DNA of 64,000 nt from Buttiauxella sp049686335 (GTDB taxonomy: Bacteria > Pseudomonadota > Gammaproteobacteria > Enterobacterales > Enterobacteriaceae), in the NCBI RefSeq assembly GCF_049686335.1, contig NZ_JBAVHX010000021.1:62001-126000 (forward strand), written 5' to 3'. The notes under the pieces are model-generated. The model was given only the letters and a program-made list of their open reading frames with translations, was not told where the DNA came from and did not search any database. Of this stretch, positions 52,722-61,655 are shown piece after piece. Positions within the stretch are counted from its first letter, which is position 1, and the number at the start of each line of letters is the position of its first letter. The position numbers and the translations under genes were made by a program.

Positions 52722-54054
52722 TAACGACTCCGTTGGCTAAACCCGGCATCACAGCCTGGCTTGAAGATGATTTTCGTGACGGCAAGCTCCACAGCGCAAT
52801 CAACGCCAGCAGCGCGTAGCCCATCAGCAATAATGAAACCGGCCAGTAAGCATCAAATTGCATCAACAGCGCCACCGCCAGCATCGGTCCTAATCCACCT
52901 GAGAATATCGAGCCCACTTCGTGCCCCAGCGCCAGGCCTGAGTAACGTACTCGCACCGGGAAAAGGTCACTCATGATGCACGGCTGCGTGCCGATCATCG
53001 CCCCATGGCACACCGGTAAACCGAGGATCATCGCGACCATTATCCAGTAATAGTCACCGGTCGAGAGCAGCCAGAAGAACGGAAATGCCATCACCATCAG
53101 GCCAATCACGCCGATGTAATACACCGGTTTCAGGCCGATGCGGTCAGACAACGCGCCCCAGAACAGAATCGAGAAAAGCTCCACCACCATGGCGAGAGTC
53201 ACCGCGCTGATGATGTCGCCGGTGCTGATGCCGATGTGTCTGGCGTACACCACCGAGAAGGTGAAAAAGATGTAGGACGCGCCGTTCTCTGGCAAACGCA
53301 GAGCGATAGCCTGCAACAGCGCTTTCGGATGCTCTTTCATCAGAATCAGCAACGGCAGTTTTTCGTGTTGGTCTTGCGGTTTTGCCTGTTGAAATACCTG
53401 GCTTTCGCGGATGTTTTTACGGATATAAACCCCGACCAGAAATATCAGTAAACTGAGCAGGAACGGCACACGCCAGCCCCAGCTCATAAAAGATGATTCC
53501 GGCAGTTTCTGCACCAGATAAAACGCAAACGCCGATAACACAAAGCCACCGGAAACGCCCATCTGGCTCCATGCGGTGAAGAAGCCACGGCGTGAAGTGG
53601 GTGCGTTTTCACTTAACATCAACACGCCACCGCCCCACTCACCGCCTGATGCCACGCCCTGTAAAAAGCGCAGTGTGATTAACGATATCGGTGCCCAAAT
53701 GCCAATCTGGGAATAAACCGGCAGCAGGCCAATCACAAAGGTGGTGGCACCCATTAATGACAGCGTCATGACCAGCGTCATCTTGCGGCTGTATCGGTCA
53801 CCCAGATGCCCAAACACAATTCCGCCTAACGGACGAGCAAGAAAACCGACCGCAAAGCCTGAAAAGGCTAACAGCGTGCCTTGTAAAGGATCGCCGCCAA
53901 CCGGGAAGAACAGCGGGCCAAATACCAGCGCGGCTGCCGTCCCGTAGAGGAAAAAGTCGTACCATTCCAGTGCGTTACCGAGCACCGACGCCAGCACTAG
54001 CTTGCGCATTTGCTGAGGATCGTGCGGGCCACTCTCTTCTGCGATATCACTCAT
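52705..54054 (-). CDS. MHS-family MFS transporter of the iac/cat operon
   Basis: A 449-aa transporter of the metabolite:H+ symporter subfamily, with VLGNALEWYDFFLYGTAAAL, ARPLGGIVFGHLGDRYSRK and GVASGGEWGGGVLM. It sits between iacG and catB, so it probably imports an aromatic acid such as IAA or benzoate-like substrates; which one cannot be told from sequence. AGGAGG lies upstream of the ATG. Confidence 0.88.
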   Translation of the reverse strand: MSDIAEESGPHDPQQMRKLVLASVLGNALEWYDFFLYGTAAALVFGPLFFPVGGDPLQGTLLAFSGFAVGFLARPLGGIVFGHLGDRYSRKMTLVMTLSLMGATTFVIGLLPVYSQIGIWAPISLITLRFLQGVASGGEWGGGVLMLSENAPTSRRGFFTAWSQMGVSGGFVLSAFAFYLVQKLPESSFMSWGWRVPFLLSLLIFLVGVYIRKNIRESQVFQQAKPQDQHEKLPLLILMKEHPKALLQAIALRLPENGASYIFFTFSVVYARHIGISTGDIISAVTLAMVVELFSILFWGALSDRIGLKPVYYIGVIGLMVMAFPFFWLLSTGDYYWIMVAMILGLPVCHGAMIGTQPCIMSDLFPVRVRYSGLALGHEVGSIFSGGLGPMLAVALLMQFDAYWPVSLLLMGYALLALIALWSLPSRKSSSSQAVMPGLANGVVNESRH

Positions 54055-54098
54055 AAAGCGTTACCTCCTGGATAAAAGACGCGCTAAGCCGTGGGTGG

Positions 54099-54593
54099 CT
54101 ACACTTCAACATCGTCGCCAATCCGGTGGTAACGACGATTGAAATAGACCAGGCCGCGAGGCTGTTCGCTGACACGAATCGCCTGCACCTGGCAATAAAA
54201 CACCGTATGGCTCCCGACTTCGTGGCAGGTATCAATGATGCAATCGAAGCTTGCGACCGATGAGCTGAGAACGGGCGCGCCACTGGACATCACCTGCCAG
54301 TTGTCATGCAGAAAGCGTTGTTCTGAACGCAGGCTGGCATTGGCGAAAACCCCCGACAAATCCTGATGTTCACTGGAGAGTACGTTGACGCATAAGGTGC
54401 CGTTCTGTTTGAAGTGGTCATTTGCAAACGAGTGACGGTTCATACACACCAGCAGTGTTGGCGGCTGATCGGTCACGCTGCACACGGCGGACGCGGTAAA
54501 GCCAAACTTTCCCGCCGGGCCATCGGTGGTGATCACAGAGACCGCGCTGCCCAGTTGCGCCATCGCATTACGAAATTCATTTTGCAGTGTCAT
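54099..54593 (-). CDS. iacG: Flavin reductase IacG
   Basis: A 164-aa flavin:NAD(P)H reductase of the HpaC/flavin reductase-like family (SAVSVITTDGPAGKFGFTAS, then LCVNVLSSEH and SHTVFYCQV). In the iac system IacG supplies reduced flavin to the IacA monooxygenase. Closest neighbour is iacF, 10 bp upstream. Confidence 0.88.
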   Translation of the reverse strand: MTLQNEFRNAMAQLGSAVSVITTDGPAGKFGFTASAVCSVTDQPPTLLVCMNRHSFANDHFKQNGTLCVNVLSSEHQDLSGVFANASLRSEQRFLHDNWQVMSSGAPVLSSSVASFDCIIDTCHEVGSHTVFYCQVQAIRVSEQPRGLVYFNRRYHRIGDDVEV

Positions 54594-54603
54594 GAGATAC
54601 TCC

Positions 54604-55536
54604 TTACAAATCGATAATCAAACGGGCGCCTTTCGCGCGGGAACAGCACAACAGGATTTGATCGCCATCGGCTTTCTCTTCATCGGTCAGATAGCTGTCG
54701 CGATGATCCGGCTCGCCTTCCAGCACATCCGTCAGGCAACTACCGCAAATCCCCTGTTTACAGGAGACGCACACTTTCAGCCCCGCCAGCGCCAACGCCT
54801 CGACGATGCTTTGATTTTCAAGCACCTGAACGGTGATACCACTGGTGGCTGCCACCACTTCAAACGCGTGGCCTTGAATCTGGACGTCGGCGCTAAAACA
54901 CTCCTGATGAATCTGTTCCGGCGAGTAGTTCAGGCTTGTCGCCAGATCGGTGACCGCATCCATTAAGCGGGTCGGGCCACAGACGTAAACATGGGTGTTC
55001 GGTGGCACATCGCTGAGCACCGACGCGAGGTTTAAACGCTGCTCATCACTAAAATGGAGCTGGACGCGTTCGGCGTACGGCGCATTTTCCAGCTGCGCGA
55101 CAAACGCCGCCCCCGAGCGTGAACGGCTCGAGTAATGCAGGGAAAACGAGCGCCCCGCGGCATGCAGTTCGGCGGCCATCGCCAGCATCGGCGTGATGCC
55201 AATCCCGCCGCCAATCAACAAGCTGTGAGCGCCGCGAGTGTCCAGCGCAAATAGATTGCGTGGCGCACTGACCTGCACGTTGTCACCTTCGCGCAAGGCA
55301 TGCGCCGCCAGCGATCCGCCCTGAGAACGGCTGTCTTTAAGAATGCCCAACTGGTAGTGGTGCTTGTCCTGCGGGTCGCCGCACAGCGAGTACGGGCGCA
55401 CCAGATCTTCGGTCAGATGCAGGTCAATATGCGCACCGGCGCTAAACGCAGGAAGCTCGATGCCATCAGCATGGGCAAGCGTCAGTAGCGTCACTTCGCC
55501 CTGCAACTCGCGGCGGATAATTTGCAAAGTCAGCAT
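54604..55536 (-). CDS. iacF: Ferredoxin-NAD(P)H reductase component IacF
   Basis: A 310-aa phthalate-dioxygenase-reductase-type protein: FMN-binding region (RPYSLCGDP near residue 47), NAD-binding GGGIGITPMLAMA (about 109), and C-terminal plant-type 2Fe-2S cluster CVSCKQGICGSC followed by a further cysteine pair LLCCSRA. It would pass electrons from NADH to the IacC/IacD oxygenase. It starts 9 bp after iacE with AAGGAG. Confidence 0.9.
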   Translation of the reverse strand: MLTLQIIRRELQGEVTLLTLAHADGIELPAFSAGAHIDLHLTEDLVRPYSLCGDPQDKHHYQLGILKDSRSQGGSLAAHALREGDNVQVSAPRNLFALDTRGAHSLLIGGGIGITPMLAMAAELHAAGRSFSLHYSSRSRSGAAFVAQLENAPYAERVQLHFSDEQRLNLASVLSDVPPNTHVYVCGPTRLMDAVTDLATSLNYSPEQIHQECFSADVQIQGHAFEVVAATSGITVQVLENQSIVEALALAGLKVCVSCKQGICGSCLTDVLEGEPDHRDSYLTDEEKADGDQILLCCSRAKGARLIIDL

Positions 55537-55545
55537 AGGAACTCC

Positions 55546-56286
55546 TTAACGCATAAACAGACCACCGTTGATGTCCCAGGTTGCTCCGGTGACAAACGAT
55601 GCCTGTTCAGACGCCAACAACGCCACGGCCTGAGCGACAAACTCAGCCTCACCTAGCTTGCCCACTGGGATCATCTGCAGTAGCCCAGCCATTTTTTCTT
55701 CCGGTACGATGGCGTGGACCGAAGGCAAATCCATCGGTCCTGGGGCAATCGCATTGACGGTGACGCCGGATTGACTCAACTCGCGGGCAAAGATTTTGGT
55801 CAGCGTCAAAATGCCGCCTTTCGATGCCGCGTAATGCGCACCGGATGCGGTGCCGCCATTTTGCCCGGCCAGTGACGCGAGGTTGATGATGCGACCGTAA
55901 CCCTGCTTAGCGAAGTAGCGTCCCAGCGTCTGGCAACCGACAAATGTGCCGCGCAAATTAGTGGAAATTACCCGGTCAAACTCCTCGACGGTGATGTCCA
56001 TCACCGGCGTTGCCAGCGTCAGCGCGGCGTTATTAACCAGCACTTCCAGGCTTCCGAAGCGTTCAACTGCTGCCGAGAGTGCGTGTGCAAAATCCTGCGG
56101 CTGGCGAATATCCAGCCCTACCGCGAGCACTTTGCCCTGGCCGTTATCAAGGCTGTCGGCCGCCTGTTGTGCGCGTTCGCGGCTCACGTCCGACAGCACC
56201 AGCTGGAAACCTTGCTCCAGAAGGTATCTGGCGATGACATTGCCAAGGCCAGCCGCAGCACCGGTGACTAATACGGTTTGTGTCAT
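55546..56286 (-). CDS. iacE: Short-chain dehydrogenase IacE
   Basis: A 246-aa SDR family oxidoreductase. The cofactor motif VTGAAAGLGNVIA (residues 7-19), the NNAAL strand and the catalytic YAASKG are all present. In IAA degradation IacE works with IacA to form dioxindole-3-acetate from hydroxylated IAA. The start MTQTVLVTG was chosen for its GAGGAG site; the frame extends 15 codons upstream. Confidence 0.88.
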   Translation of the reverse strand: MTQTVLVTGAAAGLGNVIARYLLEQGFQLVLSDVSRERAQQAADSLDNGQGKVLAVGLDIRQPQDFAHALSAAVERFGSLEVLVNNAALTLATPVMDITVEEFDRVISTNLRGTFVGCQTLGRYFAKQGYGRIINLASLAGQNGGTASGAHYAASKGGILTLTKIFARELSQSGVTVNAIAPGPMDLPSVHAIVPEEKMAGLLQMIPVGKLGEAEFVAQAVALLASEQASFVTGATWDINGGLFMR

Positions 56287-56296
56287 AGCTGACTCC

Positions 56297-56779
56297 TCAG
56301 AGGATGTAACCGATGCTGTGCAGCACATCATCGCTGTTGATCAGGCGGATCACTTTTTGTTTGATAAGCAACGTGTTGCCTTGCGGTTTCAGGTGCCAGG
56401 TGATATCTGCGGCGTAGTGGCGGCTGTGGCCTTTGCGGTGTTCCCAAAGCGATTGCGCCCCGCGCACCACAATCAGGTCGTCCTGAGATTCGAGCAGGCG
56501 AAAACGCGAGAGTGTGCGCAGCGTTCTGGCGCGTGGCGTCGTAGAGATAGACTCGCCGCTATACAGGCGTTTCACGCGGCGGGCTCGCATTTCATGATCG
56601 TCGCAGGCGTAGTTCAGGGTGTTTTTGAAATCGGTTTCCTGTGGATCGATGGGTACCACATACAGCCCGTCGCGCTGCCATAACTCCAGCCAGGCGTTAA
56701 ATTCGCCCTGGTCGAGGAGATCGCCTTCCAGGTTAATCAGAGACATTGCTGCAATCAGTACAGAATCTGGCGTGGTCAT
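56297..56779 (-). CDS. iacD: Aromatic ring dioxygenase small subunit IacD
   Basis: A 160-aa beta subunit of a ring-hydroxylating oxygenase (SnoaL-like fold: NLEGDLLDQGEFNAWLELWQ, DGLYVVPID, YYxxDITWHLKP pattern). It follows iacC with its ATG directly after the iacC TAA stop, as expected for alpha-beta partners. It probably stabilises the hexameric terminal oxygenase. Confidence 0.88.
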   Translation of the reverse strand: MTTPDSVLIAAMSLINLEGDLLDQGEFNAWLELWQRDGLYVVPIDPQETDFKNTLNYACDDHEMRARRVKRLYSGESISTTPRARTLRTLSRFRLLESQDDLIVVRGAQSLWEHRKGHSRHYAADITWHLKPQGNTLLIKQKVIRLINSDDVLHSIGYIL

Positions 56780-58090
56780 TTATTCCGCCTCCGTCATCAG
56801 TTTTTTCCACATCTGGTAAGCCGCGCGCATGCCGGTTTCAGCACTGACATCGCTGCGCAAACCCTCATCGGTACGATATTCCCCTGCCAGCCCGCGATTG
56901 AGCATGATCCACAGGTCATTACCCGAGGTCGCGCCACGCTGTACACGCTCCCAGGCTTCGGAGTCGTCCGGCGTGCCAAAGCCCATCGGCCCCTGGAAGT
57001 GTTCATGCAGACGCAATCTTGCCTGGTTGGCAATTTCCGGGCCGCCATCCATCATGATCACCGCGTGATGAATTTCAGTTTCATTGACAGAAATTGGCTG
57101 CAGGACGCGGAAAAAGGCCATCGAGCAGGCAATGTTCGGGAAGATATTGAGGTTAAAGCCGGAACCGCCGACCGCACGCACAATGCGGCGTACCTGCTGT
57201 TCGTCGTGATCCTGGCGCAGCGCATCGGCGAGATCGCTAAAACGCTCGGGGATCGGCGCATCCAGATTGGCATCGAGATCCACAAGCTCCGGGATCATCA
57301 CCATCACGCTGTGGCCATGACCCAAATCTTCGACGTAGCCGCTGCCATCAACGAAATTGAGCATCTCTTCCGTCTGCTTATCGACAGAGCTGAGGAATGA
57401 GCGATGCACCACCGGGAAGTGATAGCCGTCAGTGGTATTTTCCAGCTGGATTTTCCAGTTGCCCGGGAAGCGGAAACGATGGGCAGGCCCGGTTTTAATC
57501 GGGAAGCCCGCGCCCTGTTTCATAAACAGATCCATCCACTTTTTGGCGGGGCCGAGGAAATCTTCCAGCGGTTCAACCTGGTCATTGAAGGTGGCAAAAA
57601 TCATTCCGGCGTACTGTTCCGTACGCAGCGACACCAGCCCTAGCTCGCCCTTTTCCAGTTGGTCGGCATAGCTTTCCGGGTGCGGCACGCCGCGTAAACT
57701 GCCGTCCAGCGCGTAACCCCAACCGTGATACGGGCAAACAAAGCTGTTGGTTTTCCCGGTGCGATGCTCACATACGGTGGCTGCGCGGTGACGACAACGG
57801 TTCAGTAAGGTGTGCACCGTGCCTTTGCGGTCACGCACCACGATCACCGGCTGAGTGCCGATCTCTGTGGTTTTAAAACTGCCGGTTTCCGGGATTTCGC
57901 TGGCATGCGCCACCCAAACCCAGGTTTTAGAGAAGATACGATCCAGCTCGAGCTGGAAGAGTTCGTCGGAGTTATACAGCGAGGTATGCACCCGGTCGTG
58001 CTGAACCAGGGCCGCAATTTCCGCACGGTCAGGCACTGCTGGCGCCGTGGTATCAATGTTTTTTATGTTGATGATGTTGTCACACTGCAT
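56780..58090 (-). CDS. iacC: Rieske dioxygenase large subunit IacC
   Basis: A 436-aa terminal oxygenase alpha subunit. The Rieske 2Fe-2S ligands are CRHR and CPYHGWGY (about residues 98-121). The mononuclear iron site is marked by DGYHFPVVHRSF with a downstream Asp. In the iac pathway this oxygenase, fed by IacF, acts on the dioxindole intermediate on the way to catechol. The start MQCDNII has AGGAG 7 nt upstream; the open frame runs 22 codons further. Confidence 0.92.
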   Translation of the reverse strand: MQCDNIINIKNIDTTAPAVPDRAEIAALVQHDRVHTSLYNSDELFQLELDRIFSKTWVWVAHASEIPETGSFKTTEIGTQPVIVVRDRKGTVHTLLNRCRHRAATVCEHRTGKTNSFVCPYHGWGYALDGSLRGVPHPESYADQLEKGELGLVSLRTEQYAGMIFATFNDQVEPLEDFLGPAKKWMDLFMKQGAGFPIKTGPAHRFRFPGNWKIQLENTTDGYHFPVVHRSFLSSVDKQTEEMLNFVDGSGYVEDLGHGHSVMVMIPELVDLDANLDAPIPERFSDLADALRQDHDEQQVRRIVRAVGGSGFNLNIFPNIACSMAFFRVLQPISVNETEIHHAVIMMDGGPEIANQARLRLHEHFQGPMGFGTPDDSEAWERVQRGATSGNDLWIMLNRGLAGEYRTDEGLRSDVSAETGMRAAYQMWKKLMTEAE

Positions 58091-58118
58091 GTCCAATCTC
58101 CTGCACGTATTCGGCTGT

Positions 58119-58631
58119 CTATTTTTTATCCGGCACCGGGAGTTCATCCGCTGCATGCCAGTGGTCGACTGGCCGGCTGAACAGGTTGCGGGTGGTGAAA
58201 TGGTGGATACGCATACCGCTTGCTTCGCGGCAAAATTCCACGTTAATTTCCGCCGCGTTGAGATGCGCCCCTCCGGCAGTAAACGCAGAGGTTTGCAGCA
58301 TCAGCCAGCGGCCAGTGAGCTTGCCGTCGCCCTGCTGGCTGAGAGCTTCAGAGCAAAGAAAATGGGCGTTCATGGCGAAATGCGTTGGGGTGCGCACATA
58401 GCCTGCCATCATCGCCACAATCGCCTCGCGTCCCAGATATCTCCCCAGTCGCGCGGCGTAAGGTTCGCCGACACCCTCCCAGCAAGCATCCGCCGTAAAC
58501 AGCTCACCGATGGCCTGAACCGTTGCGGCGCTATCGAGCCTGTCGCACAGCCACATGTAGTTGCTGATGCAAACCCGTGCCGCTTGCTGGTCTTCGAGTT
58601 GCTGCAAACGCAGCGCGTCCTGTGGATTCAT
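58119..58631 (-). CDS. iacI: SnoaL-like protein IacI
   Basis: A 170-aa NTF2/SnoaL-fold protein (ARVCISNYMWLCDRLDSAAT, then FTADACWEGVGEPYAARLGR). Its role in IAA degradation is not settled. The start was set at MNPQDALRLQ because GGAG lies 6 nt away and iacB ends 11 bp before; a longer open frame overlaps iacB and is implausible. The order B-I-C matches the iacHABICDEFG arrangement known from Enterobacteriaceae and relatives. Confidence 0.85.
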   Translation of the reverse strand: MNPQDALRLQQLEDQQAARVCISNYMWLCDRLDSAATVQAIGELFTADACWEGVGEPYAARLGRYLGREAIVAMMAGYVRTPTHFAMNAHFLCSEALSQQGDGKLTGRWLMLQTSAFTAGGAHLNAAEINVEFCREASGMRIHHFTTRNLFSRPVDHWHAADELPVPDKK

Positions 58632-58642
58632 CATCGACTCCG

Positions 58643-59002
58643 TTAGCCCTGAATAATCAGCTCGCGCCCAACACGCGCTTCGATTTTGCAGTACTTCCAC
58701 AATTTGCTGCCGCTGTCGCCCACAGGCGTGGTGCGGAACAAGTTGCACACCGCCGCAACGTTTTCCAGCGCGTCCGCATCTGCCAGGATGTAAGTCGTCC
58801 ATGGCGCGGTAGTGGACGGGCCGACCATCAACTGGTCGTCATCCATGTTGCCGATAACCCGAATACCAGGGGTCTCATCAACCCCTTTCATCATCACGCC
58901 AAAAGCGCCCCACACCTGTTTGGCTTCAACTGGGCTGGCATCGAAAAAGTTCTGATTTACCCCGATGCAAAACAGCACGCGTAATTTGTTTGTCTGGCTC
59001 AT
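58643..59002 (-). CDS. iacB: Small protein IacB of unknown function
   Basis: A 119-aa protein found only in iac clusters. LRVLFCIGVNQNFFDAS begins an alpha/beta pattern that could be a ferredoxin-like (dimeric alpha-beta barrel) fold; no catalytic residues are established. AAAGGAG precedes the ATG. It lies between iacA and iacI. Confidence 0.85.
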   Translation of the reverse strand: MSQTNKLRVLFCIGVNQNFFDASPVEAKQVWGAFGVMMKGVDETPGIRVIGNMDDDQLMVGPSTTAPWTTYILADADALENVAAVCNLFRTTPVGDSGSKLWKYCKIEARVGRELIIQG

Positions 59003-59022
59003 CTGTTGCTCCTTTTAAAAAA

Positions 59023-60150
59023 TCACAGGTAACCCGGTAGCGGTTTGCCACCGAAAAAGACCGTACCGGCGTTGATGTATGAGAGGTCGCCCATAAAGGC
59101 ATGTTGGGTAATCACCATGGTGTCGCGCACGTAACGCTGTAACGGGCTGGTCATCGTGACGCCGCCCATGCCATTGAGCGCCAGCGCCTGGCGGGCCACT
59201 TCTGCCGCCACGCGAGTAACGTGTGTGGAAGACAGGCGCAAGGCGTTAATCTGTTCCTGATTCGGCGCATCGCCCGCCAACAGACACTGCCAGACCTCGT
59301 CAATCGCCTCGTAGAACCAGGCGCGTGCCGAGCGCAGATCCGCTTCGCAACGGGCAATTTGCATCTGTGCCTGCGGTCTTTCGGCAAGTTTTGGCGCGCC
59401 AGTCACCGACTGCTGGCGGTGCGCGATAAGATAGATTTCATTGAGTGCCGCCCGCGCCACACCGAGTGCCACCACTGACAGCACTTGCGTGGCCAGAGAC
59501 AGCACCGGATAGCGATACAACGCCCCTTCCAGATTCAGTGCGCCACCGCGAATAAAGGTCCACTCCTGCGGGACAAACGCATCGCTGACCACAAGGTCGT
59601 GGCTGCCGGTGCCCGCAAGCCCCACCGTGTTCCACACCGGATCGATCTGCACATATTCGCGTGGCAAGACCGCCATCCGCGGCAAGGCTTTTTCTTCGTC
59701 AGGCTGGATACCCACGCCAAATACCGATGCCCCCATGCTGCCGCTGGCAAAACTCCAGCGTCCGCTGACGCGATAACCGCCGTCGGCCTGCATCGCTTTG
59801 TGCGTCGGATAAATACCACCGGCAAACACCACATCAGGCCCGTCGCGGTATAACTCTTTCAGTGTGTCAGGCGGCAACGCGCCGAGATAAAACGGGCTCA
59901 TGCCAAAACTTGCCACCCATCCCGCCGAGCCATCTGCTGTCGCAATCTGCTCAATGAGTTCGCAAAACTGGGCGGGCGAACATTCGTCGCCACCGTAGAT
60001 TTTCGGCACCAGCGCGCGGTAAACGCCCACCTGCTTAAAACGAGCAATGATGTCTTCAGAGATATGGCGTTGATGCTCAAAATCGGCGCTACGTGTCGTC
60101 ACTTCACTCAGTAGCGGAACAAGCTCTTCACGGACGTTTACGACAGACAT
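59023..60150 (-). CDS. iacA: Indole-3-acetate monooxygenase IacA
   Basis: A 375-aa flavin-dependent monooxygenase with the acyl-CoA dehydrogenase/HsaA-type fold (group D). QIATADGSAGWVASFGMSPFY, RVSGRWSFASGSMGASVF and TVGLAGTGSHDLVV mark the FAD domain; QALALNGMGGVTMT and VRDTMVITQHA are in the C-terminal helical domain. IacA oxidises the indole ring of IAA (and indole to an indigo precursor) with reduced flavin from IacG. GGGAG precedes the ATG. Confidence 0.92.
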   Translation of the reverse strand: MSVVNVREELVPLLSEVTTRSADFEHQRHISEDIIARFKQVGVYRALVPKIYGGDECSPAQFCELIEQIATADGSAGWVASFGMSPFYLGALPPDTLKELYRDGPDVVFAGGIYPTHKAMQADGGYRVSGRWSFASGSMGASVFGVGIQPDEEKALPRMAVLPREYVQIDPVWNTVGLAGTGSHDLVVSDAFVPQEWTFIRGGALNLEGALYRYPVLSLATQVLSVVALGVARAALNEIYLIAHRQQSVTGAPKLAERPQAQMQIARCEADLRSARAWFYEAIDEVWQCLLAGDAPNQEQINALRLSSTHVTRVAAEVARQALALNGMGGVTMTSPLQRYVRDTMVITQHAFMGDLSYINAGTVFFGGKPLPGYL

Positions 60151-60180
60151 GGCGAACTCCCAAAGTAAGGGGGGTGCAAT

Positions 60181-60211
60181 GGGTGGAGGTTGCTAACGCT
60201 TTTCCACCCTA
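60181..60211. repeat. REP-like palindrome overlapping the iacH stop
   Basis: GGGTGGA...TCCACCC pairs across a 15-nt loop, and the motif ends CTAC, as in the GTGGAT/CTAC REP family of this genome. It overlaps the iacH stop codon and sits 30 bp before the iacA start, so it lies inside the operon. Confidence 0.7.
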
Positions 60212-61327
60212 CAAAAGCTGTAACCACTCGGCGGCCTGAATCAACAAGCCTTCGCGCCCTTTGCCCGCCACCAGTTGCAAGGCAACCGGGCGACCCTGCA
60301 ACTCACCTACAGGCAGCGTCAGCGCCGGGTGCCCACTGAGGTTGAAAGGCCGCACCAGGCGAGTCAGGTTGACCACACTGAGCGGATCGGCGGCTTCTTG
60401 TAGCGTGGGTGGGAGCTCCGGCAAGGTTGCCAGCGCCAGTAAAGGGGAATGTTCGAGTAACGCATCCACTTGGGCGGTGAACTGGCTTCGAATGCGTTCG
60501 GCATCAGCAAGTGCGGCAGGACTGACATCCTTGCCCGCGCGGATGCGGCTCGCCACATCGGGCGAAACCTCGTCACTGTTTAGCAATGAGTTAAATGCCT
60601 GCCAGTTTTCGTGGCTGATGATAGTCAGACCCGCGCGGTGCGCCTCGGCAAGCATGGGCAGTGTGGAATGACGTGGGCGAACGCCCCGTTGCTCCAGTTG
60701 TTTGAGGATGAGTGCGTCGATTTGCGGCAGCGCCGCCGCGACAAAGGTCACTTCCGGCAAGGCGCTGACTGGCTCGCCAACGGGAATCGAAAGATGTGTA
60801 GCCACCTGGCGCAGCACGGTGGCGTGACGGGCGAAAATGCCTACGCAATCCAGCGAGCTTTGCGCCGGTAAAACCCCTTTACGGCTGATAACCCCGTAAC
60901 CTGGTTTCAATCCGAGGATCCCGCAGCAGGCGGCAGGCATACGTACCGAGCCGCCGGTATCGGTGCCCAGAGAAAAATCGACCTCACCCGATGCCACTAC
61001 CGCTGCGGATCCGCTTGATGAGCCGCCAGGGATAAGCGTCGGGAAGCGCGGATTCACCGGCGTTCCACTCCAGGTGTTAATCCCCGTCACGCCGAATGCT
61101 AATTCATGCAGTGTGGTTTTGCCGGTCAGCACGCAACGCTTGTCGAGTAACGTCTCAACAACGCTTGCATGATGCCGGGCAATCGGGGCTGCCGCGAGCG
61201 CCGGACACCCAGCCTGAGTGCGGTAACCGGCAATATCCAGCGTGTCTTTTACTGCAAAGCGGAGTTCACCCTCACCGAGGACAAACTGCTCAACGTAACC
61301 ATTGCTCTCACAAATAGACTTCATCAT
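60209..61327 (-). CDS. iacH: Amidase-signature protein IacH
   Basis: A 372-aa amidase family protein. The glycine/serine-rich PGGSSSGSAAVVASGEVDFS (about residues 108-127) and GTDTGGSVRMPAACCGILGL contain the Ser-cis-Ser-Lys triad elements. Its substrate may be indole-3-acetamide or an IAA conjugate, releasing IAA; the role is not proven. The start is one of two adjacent ATGs (61327 or 61324) with AAGGTG upstream. It heads the 12-gene minus-strand operon reading to catA. Confidence 0.88.
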   Translation of the reverse strand: MMKSICESNGYVEQFVLGEGELRFAVKDTLDIAGYRTQAGCPALAAAPIARHHASVVETLLDKRCVLTGKTTLHELAFGVTGINTWSGTPVNPRFPTLIPGGSSSGSAAVVASGEVDFSLGTDTGGSVRMPAACCGILGLKPGYGVISRKGVLPAQSSLDCVGIFARHATVLRQVATHLSIPVGEPVSALPEVTFVAAALPQIDALILKQLEQRGVRPRHSTLPMLAEAHRAGLTIISHENWQAFNSLLNSDEVSPDVASRIRAGKDVSPAALADAERIRSQFTAQVDALLEHSPLLALATLPELPPTLQEAADPLSVVNLTRLVRPFNLSGHPALTLPVGELQGRPVALQLVAGKGREGLLIQAAEWLQLL

Positions 61328-61343
61328 TAACACCTTAATCAGA

Positions 61344-61360
61344 TAATGTGAATCACATTA
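61344..61360. promoter_or_regulatory. Perfect 17-bp palindrome, candidate IacR operator
   Basis: TAATGTGA-A-TCACATTA is a perfect dyad only 17 bp upstream of the iacH ATG. It has the length and symmetry of a MarR-family site, and the MarR-type iacR gene lies next door. The remaining 300 bp to iacR holds the operon promoter; I see no other gene, and a GTCGTC/GACGAC hairpin near 61550-61573 may serve the iacR 3' end. Confidence 0.6.
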
Positions 61361-61655
61361 CTCAAGCAGTCATTGCTGCTTTTTTGTTCTGAGTGAAGAT
61401 AAGTCAATCATGGAATATTTAGATGAAAATTCAAGTAATATTTCACGTAAATTTTACGAGCAGTTAACACGTCGTTAACCGAAATTAACAAATGGATTTT
61501 AATTTATGCTGATGAATTGATAAGGAAAAAAACGGCAAAAGCCCAAAAAGTCGTCTTGAGAGATCAGGACGACAAATGGATAAAAAGGCTTTATTTTACA
61601 GCGTGTTAGATGAAAGGTTTAACGCGGTCACAAATTTGTCATTCGGTTGAATCGT

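Noticed and set aside
61344..61360. TGTGA/TCACA palindrome considered as a CRP site
   Set aside because: CRP needs a 6-bp spacer between half-sites; here it is 1 bp.
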